Below, in pieces: positions 5,512-9,574 of a stretch of 9,574 nt of DNA; positions within the stretch are counted from its first letter, which is position 1, and each line of letters begins with the position of its first letter. The translations under genes and the position numbers were made by a program. The notes below the pieces were generated by a model that searched no databases, was not told where the DNA came from, and worked only from the letters and a program-made list of their open reading frames with translations. Origin of the DNA: CAMTWB01 sp037441775 (GTDB lineage: Bacteria > Desulfobacterota > Syntrophia > Syntrophales > CAMTWB01); assembly GCA_037441775.1 (NCBI GenBank), contig JBBIRO010000001.1:1-9574 (forward strand), written 5' to 3'.

Positions 5512-5627
5512 AACCATTCTCCTTAAAATCAGATCGCCAGTACCGTCTGATCGTCTCTCCTTGTAATGCCGCGACGAAATTCAAGCCCCGCCTTGCCTGC
5601 CTGCTCCCTTTACATCCACATCCCGGG

Positions 5628-7115
5628 CTATCTCATGCTGCCCGCCTGCTGCAGGCGCCGGTGAAATGACGAGCCCTTCAGCAGGGAAAGGGGAATGTGT
5701 CCCGGCTCCCTTTCCGCCAAGGCCAGATACTTTGACAGCGGCTTTCGATAGTCGGGATGGGCGCACTTGGCAATAATCTCCCGGGCCCGCTCATGGGGAT
5801 CGATGCCGCGGAGATCCGCGACCCCCTGTTCCGTCACCAGAATATCAACGTCGTGCTCGGTATGATCTACATGGGAGACCAGGGGAACGATCGCGGAAAC
5901 ATTTCCTCCCTTGGCAATCGACGGCCCGACGAAGATAGAATACAGCCCATTCCTGGAAAAATCGTAAGATCCGGCGATGCCGGTCATGACCCTTGTGCCC
6001 AACAGGTGGCTTGAATTCACCTGACCCTGAAGGTCCATTTCCAAACAGCCGTTGATCCCGATTACCCCTAACCGCTGGATTATTTCCGGTGAATTGCAGA
6101 TCGTTACCGGCCGCAACACCATACACTGCTTATAACGGTCAAGCTTTGTCTTGAATCTCCCCCACGCCTCCGGGGAAAGCCTAAGCGCCATCCCCGAAAC
6201 CCATTCCACCTTGCCCGCCTCGAGTATCTCCAGCACCGGGTCGGTAATCGCGGGTAGGTGGAAGCGAAAGTTGGTAAATTCGCTGGCTCCGATTTTTCTC
6301 ATCACCTGGGCGGCCAGATCCCCCACGCCTAGTTCAATGGGCGGCAGTGGATTGCTCAGACGACCGGCGCGAATCTCCTCGCGGAAAAACTCGAGGAGGT
6401 GCCGGGAGATCAAATCGCCCATCCGGTCCGGTTTGCTCTCGCCGGATGGGCGGTCGGGCAAGTCGGACAACACGATGGCTTTAATTTTACTGGGATCAAC
6501 GGAAAAATAAGGACTGCCGATTCGTTTCAAGGGGTTACCCTCAATAGGAACGGGATGGCCGCCCTTCTGATAGATGTCATGCAGGCCCTCCAATTCCCGA
6601 GGGACGTTGAGATTGATTTCTATCACCACTTCCGCGGCGCAATCGAGCCATTCCGGTGAATCATAGACCGCCGTGGAGGGGATAATGTTGCCTTCGGGGG
6701 TAATTCCCACCGCCTCGATAACCGCAATATCGACTTGGCCGAACCAGCCCCGTTTCACCTGAAGCGGCAACTGCCCGCCCTTGCCTTCGATGAATCGCAC
6801 CTCTTTCCGGTTGATCGCCGCCCGGAGCTTCTCGCCGCCGATGGCGCCGATCCTCGCTCTGATTCCGCCTGCTTCGGCCAGGGAATCTTCTACCTCGGGA
6901 CCCAGCGGCCCGGCGCACAAGAGGTCAATCTTGATCCCGCCTGCTTTTTTGATTCGCTCCGCCAGCGCCAGAAATGTCGCTTTGGGGTAGCCCATAAGCG
7001 GATTGCCGGAGGTTGCAACCAGCATCCCATCTTGAAAAAGTTTCGCCGCATTGGCGGCGGTTTCTACCTTGTCCCGTAATTGCGGATGTCTGATCCTAAG
7101 ATCAATTGTGTCCAT
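5628..7115 (-). CDS. CoA-transferase/hydrolase family protein (ScpC/YgfH-like) lacking the catalytic glutamate
   Basis: This 495-residue protein aligns over its length with propionyl-CoA:succinate CoA-transferase (ScpC/YgfH) and the acetyl-CoA hydrolase/transferase family: N-terminal VATSGNPLMGYPKA, central GVGDLAAQVM, then LRPVTICNSPEIIQRLGVI, NSSHL (Asn367), SIFVGPSIAKGG, SHVDHTEHDV and TEQGVADLRG. In the family a Glu in a (Y/F)(T/S)EV(L/I)QD block forms the glutamyl-CoA intermediate. Here the aligned block reads RFHLPAITDPVLEIL, with Pro288 (codon 6254-6252) in the Glu column. The later glycine-rich GIGGSGDF is GIAGSYDF. Normal transferase chemistry is therefore doubtful. The start is ATG 7115, one nt after the stop of the B12 subunit, with GAAGGA just upstream; a TTG at 7127 is an unlikely alternative. 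The tight spacing implies joint expression with the mutase. Confidence 0.85.
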   Translation of the reverse strand: MDTIDLRIRHPQLRDKVETAANAAKLFQDGMLVATSGNPLMGYPKATFLALAERIKKAGGIKIDLLCAGPLGPEVEDSLAEAGGIRARIGAIGGEKLRAAINRKEVRFIEGKGGQLPLQVKRGWFGQVDIAVIEAVGITPEGNIIPSTAVYDSPEWLDCAAEVVIEINLNVPRELEGLHDIYQKGGHPVPIEGNPLKRIGSPYFSVDPSKIKAIVLSDLPDRPSGESKPDRMGDLISRHLLEFFREEIRAGRLSNPLPPIELGVGDLAAQVMRKIGASEFTNFRFHLPAITDPVLEILEAGKVEWVSGMALRLSPEAWGRFKTKLDRYKQCMVLRPVTICNSPEIIQRLGVIGINGCLEMDLQGQVNSSHLLGTRVMTGIAGSYDFSRNGLYSIFVGPSIAKGGNVSAIVPLVSHVDHTEHDVDILVTEQGVADLRGIDPHERAREIIAKCAHPDYRKPLSKYLALAEREPGHIPLSLLKGSSFHRRLQQAGSMR

Positions 7116-7116
7116 G

Positions 7117-7527
7117 TCATCCTTCAAGCTGATTTACGTTTTCCTGGATGAATGTTGAAATTTCCTCCAGTTTGGCATGGGAAGGGAAAACACCGTGAAC
7201 GCCGGTATCTTTTAGCTTGGGTATGTCATCCTTCGGGATAGTGCCCCCGAAAAGTACCAAAACTTCATCGAGTTTTCGTTCGCGCAATCGGGCCAGCAGT
7301 CTTTTGGCAATAGGAACATGGGAGCCCGACAAGATGCTCACCCCAATCACATCCACTGCCTCCTGAATGGCCACCTCGACAACCTGCTCCACGCTTTGGC
7401 GCAAACCGGTGTATATTACTTCCATTCCTTGGTCCCTGAGCCAGTGGATCAAAACCTTCGCCCCGACGTCATGACCGTCCAGACCGATCTTGGCAATCAG
7501 TACGCGAATGGTCTGCTTCGTTTCCAT
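7117..7527 (-). CDS. Acyl-CoA mutase small subunit, B12-binding domain
   Basis: This 136-residue Rossmann-like cobalamin-binding domain carries all the base-off/His-on motifs: D17-x-H19-x-x-G22 (KIGLDGHDVGAK), the S-x-L motif at 64-66 (GVSILSGSH) and GG at 94-95 (LFGGTIPKDD). His19 is the lower axial cobalt ligand. Length is typical of the stand-alone small subunit of split mutases (archaeal and many anaerobe-type methylmalonyl-CoA mutases, ICM and HCM small subunits). It should assemble with the catalytic subunit encoded 21 nt upstream. A strong ribosome binding site (AAGGAGGG) precedes ATG 7527. The domain itself looks fully functional, so any novelty in substrate lies in the large subunit. 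Confidence 0.95.
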   Translation of the reverse strand: METKQTIRVLIAKIGLDGHDVGAKVLIHWLRDQGMEVIYTGLRQSVEQVVEVAIQEAVDVIGVSILSGSHVPIAKRLLARLRERKLDEVLVLFGGTIPKDDIPKLKDTGVHGVFPSHAKLEEISTFIQENVNQLEG

Positions 7528-7548
7528 TAAACCCTCCTTTTGGCCTAT

Positions 7549-9171
7549 CTACACCGTCGTCGGTTCATTAAATGTCCCGTACACCTGCTTTAGGGTATCC
7601 ACGATCTCCCCCACCGTCGCCTTTTGTGAAAGTGGTTCGAAGAGATAGGGAATAATATTCTCCCCGCGGCGGGCCGCCGCCGCAAGCTCCTTCAAGGCGC
7701 TATCCACCTTAAGCTGATCGCGGCTGGCTCGGACGGCCTGAAGCCTTTGTATCTGACGGTTGATGGTTTCAGGATCAGTCTGGTAAATTTCCAGGTCCCG
7801 TTCCTCCTCCTTAACCTTGAACCTGTTCACCCCGACCAGGACCTTCTCACCGGAGCTGATCTTCCTTTGAATCGTGTAGCTCTGCGCGGCCAGTTCCCGC
7901 TGAATGGCGCCACTTTCGATCATCTTCACAATGCCGCCGTCGTTTTCGATTGCCGCAATGGTTGCCGAGATCTTGGCCTCCATCTCATCGGTGAGCTTCT
8001 CCACATAGTAAGACCCACCCAAGGGATCAACCACATCGGCTACCCCCGTTTCAAAAGCGAGAATCTGTTGCACCCGCAGGGAGGTACGGATCGCCAGATC
8101 AGAGGGAATCGCATAGACCTCGTCGAAGCAGGCCAGATTCAGCGATCTAGTTCCGGAAAATATCGCCGCCAGCGCATATATTGTTGCCCGAGCGATGTTG
8201 TTGAGCGGCTGTTCGGCGGTCAATCCCCCGCCCATCCCACCGGTTGAGAACCGAAATTGCAGCGACCGGGTGTCCTTAGCGCCGTATTTTTCCTTCATCA
8301 GGCGCGCCCAGTAGCGCCTGGCCGCCCGCAACCTGGCGATATCTTCAAAGAAGTTGAAATCTCGCCCGCCGATCGGCAGGTGGAAGGAAAAAAGCGGCGC
8401 GATCTGATCGATGTGGGAACCCCTTTTGAGCACCTCCCCGATGTAAACCTCGGCAATCGAGATGGCCAGCGCCACTGACTGCATCGTATTGGCCCCGTAC
8501 TCCAGGATATGGGTCCCGGAAACGCTGATCGCGTTGAACCGTGGGATCTCTCTGTTGCAATACTCGACCAGATCACCCACCAGCTTAATCGATGGCGTAG
8601 GCGGGAATATCCAGGTCCCCCGGGCGATGTATTCCTTTAAAATATCGTTTTGAATCGTCCCCCGCAGTTTTTTGGGCTCGACACCCTGCTTCTTCGCCAC
8701 CAGCACATACATCGCTAAAATGATCGGCGCTGTTGCATTGATCGTGAAGGACGTGGATATCTGATCCAGCGGAATGCCGTCGAATATCCGCTCGAAATCC
8801 TCCAGGGAGTCCACGGCTACACCCAGCTTGCCAACATCGTCTTCCGCCAGTGGCATGTCGGAATCGAGCCCGATCTGCGTCGGCAGATCAAAGGCTAGAC
8901 TCAGCCCCGTTTGGCCGTTCTTCAGCAGATATTTGAAACGCTCGTTGGTGCTCTCCGATGTTGACTGGCCCGAATACTGCCTCATCGTCCAGAGGGCGCT
9001 ACGGTACATGGTCTCGTAGATGCCGCGGGTAAAGGGATATTCCCCGGGATTGCCAAGCTTTTCTTGGTAGTTAAAATCCGGCAGATCCTCAGGCGTGTAG
9101 GAACACTTAACCGGCGTCCCCAGGCTGGAAACAACGGGACGCACCTCAGGTTCTCCTGTTTTCTTGGCCAT
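7549..9171 (-). CDS. B12-dependent acyl-CoA mutase large subunit, divergent methylmalonyl-CoA mutase family
   Basis: This 540-residue TIM-barrel subunit should carry out radical carbon-skeleton exchange with the separate B12 subunit. Family motifs are plain: YETMY (52-56), WTMRQYSG with Tyr66 (Tyr89 of Propionibacterium mutase), GQTGLSLAFDLPTQ (86-99), GTIQNDILKEYIARGTWIFP (171-190; Gln174 and Arg184, the carboxylate-binding Arg207 equivalent), VDPLGGSYYVE (381-391). Other active-site positions differ: Ala59 for Arg82, Thr220 for Tyr243 in SGTHI (His221 kept), Leu260 for Arg283, Gly311 for Gln330, and three extra residues in the FHLPIGGRDFNFF loop. Keeping Tyr89 and Arg207 equivalents argues for a carboxylated substrate of methylmalonyl/succinyl type; the other changes suggest an altered or larger side chain. 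The gene starts 2 nt after the epimerase stop, GGAGG 9 nt before the ATG. Residue equivalences were aligned by eye from memory. Confidence 0.9.
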   Translation of the reverse strand: MAKKTGEPEVRPVVSSLGTPVKCSYTPEDLPDFNYQEKLGNPGEYPFTRGIYETMYRSALWTMRQYSGQSTSESTNERFKYLLKNGQTGLSLAFDLPTQIGLDSDMPLAEDDVGKLGVAVDSLEDFERIFDGIPLDQISTSFTINATAPIILAMYVLVAKKQGVEPKKLRGTIQNDILKEYIARGTWIFPPTPSIKLVGDLVEYCNREIPRFNAISVSGTHILEYGANTMQSVALAISIAEVYIGEVLKRGSHIDQIAPLFSFHLPIGGRDFNFFEDIARLRAARRYWARLMKEKYGAKDTRSLQFRFSTGGMGGGLTAEQPLNNIARATIYALAAIFSGTRSLNLACFDEVYAIPSDLAIRTSLRVQQILAFETGVADVVDPLGGSYYVEKLTDEMEAKISATIAAIENDGGIVKMIESGAIQRELAAQSYTIQRKISSGEKVLVGVNRFKVKEEERDLEIYQTDPETINRQIQRLQAVRASRDQLKVDSALKELAAAARRGENIIPYLFEPLSQKATVGEIVDTLKQVYGTFNEPTTV

Positions 9172-9173
9172 GA

Positions 9174-9574
9174 TTATTTTCCTCCCTCATGAGAGCCGTC
9201 CATCTCCTCGAGTTCGATCAGAACACCGTGGGTGCTTTTGGGATTGAGAAAAGCAATTAGACGGCCATCCTGGGTTCGGCGCGGCGTCTTGTTTAAGAGT
9301 TCGATTCCCTGAGATTCATAATGGCGCAGCGCCGCTTCGATGTTTTCCACACCGAGACAGATATGATGGACGCCCTCGCCGCGCTTCTGCAGGAATTTTG
9401 CCGCCGGGCTTTCCGGGTCCATGGGCTCGATCAGCTCTATTGTGCAGCCGCCAACGGGGAAAAAAGCGATTTTGGTCTTGATCGCCGCCGATTCATAGAC
9501 TTTTTCCATTGGGATCCCCAGAATGTCCCGAAAGACGGGAATCGATTCGTCAACACTCTTGACGGCAATGCCGA
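9174..9574 (-). CDS. mce: Methylmalonyl-CoA epimerase, N-terminus beyond the window edge
   Basis: This vicinal-oxygen-chelate protein interconverts the (S) and (R) epimers of methylmalonyl-CoA so that carboxylase/decarboxylase and mutase can share the intermediate. The visible 132 residues run from GIAVKSVDESIPVFRDILG to the stop at 9174 and include CTIELIEP, GEGVHHICLGVENI (the metal-binding His block) and the C-terminal THGVLIELEE with the conserved metal/acid-base Glu. Only about half a dozen N-terminal residues, including the first metal-binding His, lie past 9574. An internal ATG at 9509 is not the start because family sequence continues upstream of it. It lies 2 nt before the mutase gene, firmly linking the two. 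Confidence 0.93.
   Translation of the reverse strand, partial: GIAVKSVDESIPVFRDILGIPMEKVYESAAIKTKIAFFPVGGCTIELIEPMDPESPAAKFLQKRGEGVHHICLGVENIEAALRHYESQGIELLNKTPRRTQDGRLIAFLNPKSTHGVLIELEEMDGSHEGGK

Noticed and set aside
5518..5545. Short inverted repeat ATCAGA...TCTGAT upstream of the OadG gene as a regulatory hairpin
   Set aside because: Only a 6-bp stem with a 12-nt loop, lying just upstream of the ribosome binding site; not distinguishable from chance.
7747..8247. 166-codon plus-strand open frame
   Set aside because: Antisense to the well-conserved mutase large subunit; no recognisable motif and no ribosome binding site.
1..9574. CRISPR arrays, tRNA or rRNA genes
   Set aside because: No spaced direct repeats and no tRNA or rRNA signature sequences were seen on either strand by reading alone.

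Overview
The window looks like a chromosomal segment from an anaerobic bacterium. Its right half is a minus-strand operon for acyl-CoA carbon-skeleton rearrangement coupled to a Na+-pumping decarboxylase. That gene set (epimerase, split B12-dependent mutase, CoA-transferase relative, OadG and OadB subunits) recalls fermentative or syntrophic propionate- or fatty-acid-degrading Desulfobacterota such as Syntrophales. This taxonomic guess is inference from gene content; there is no rRNA or other marker here.

Left region (1-2425) is accessory DNA. Position 5 is the start codon of a minus-strand gene that leaves the window, with a strong ribosome binding site and a candidate promoter. Next is a minus-strand higBA toxin-antitoxin pair whose consensus promoter predicts a leaderless GTG-started toxin mRNA. 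Then comes a fragment of an IS200/IS605 TnpA transposase. It is interrupted by what I read as one complete integron gene cassette (about 1004-2036). The cassette holds an uncharacterised ~290-residue protein gene followed immediately by a 57-bp attC site with R''/R' and L''/L' arms, one extrahelical base and 5-nt spacers. The cassette's left edge supplies the bases that make its own attC perfectly complementary when circularised. No integrase gene is in view. The cassette lies 5 bp downstream of a perfect TATAAT box, and its gene carries an in-frame TAG near the natural 5' end. A decayed IstB (IS21-type) fragment follows.

Middle region (2426-4131, plus strand): mutM, encoding the 8-oxoguanine/formamidopyrimidine DNA glycosylase, and a single-domain bacterial voltage-gated sodium channel (NaChBac type) with a TLESWS selectivity filter, four S4 arginines and a short C-terminal coiled coil.

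Right region (4245-9574, minus strand, transcribed right to left): methylmalonyl-CoA epimerase (runs off the edge), mutase catalytic subunit, B12-binding subunit, a ScpC/YgfH-like CoA-transferase homologue, OadG-like gamma/delta subunit and OadB-like beta subunit. The simple reading is succinyl-CoA to (R)- then (S)-methylmalonyl-CoA, then decarboxylation to propionyl-CoA with Na+ export, or the reverse carbon flow. However, the mutase lacks several residues of the classical methylmalonyl-CoA mutase active site (Tyr243 position is Thr, Arg82 is Ala, Gln330 is Gly, with a 3-residue loop insertion), and the CoA-transferase homologue has Pro where the family has its catalytic Glu. Both departures in one tight operon suggest a different, perhaps bulkier, acyl-CoA substrate and a non-canonical role for the transferase fold. 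That operon and the lone integron cassette are the two things most worth following up.
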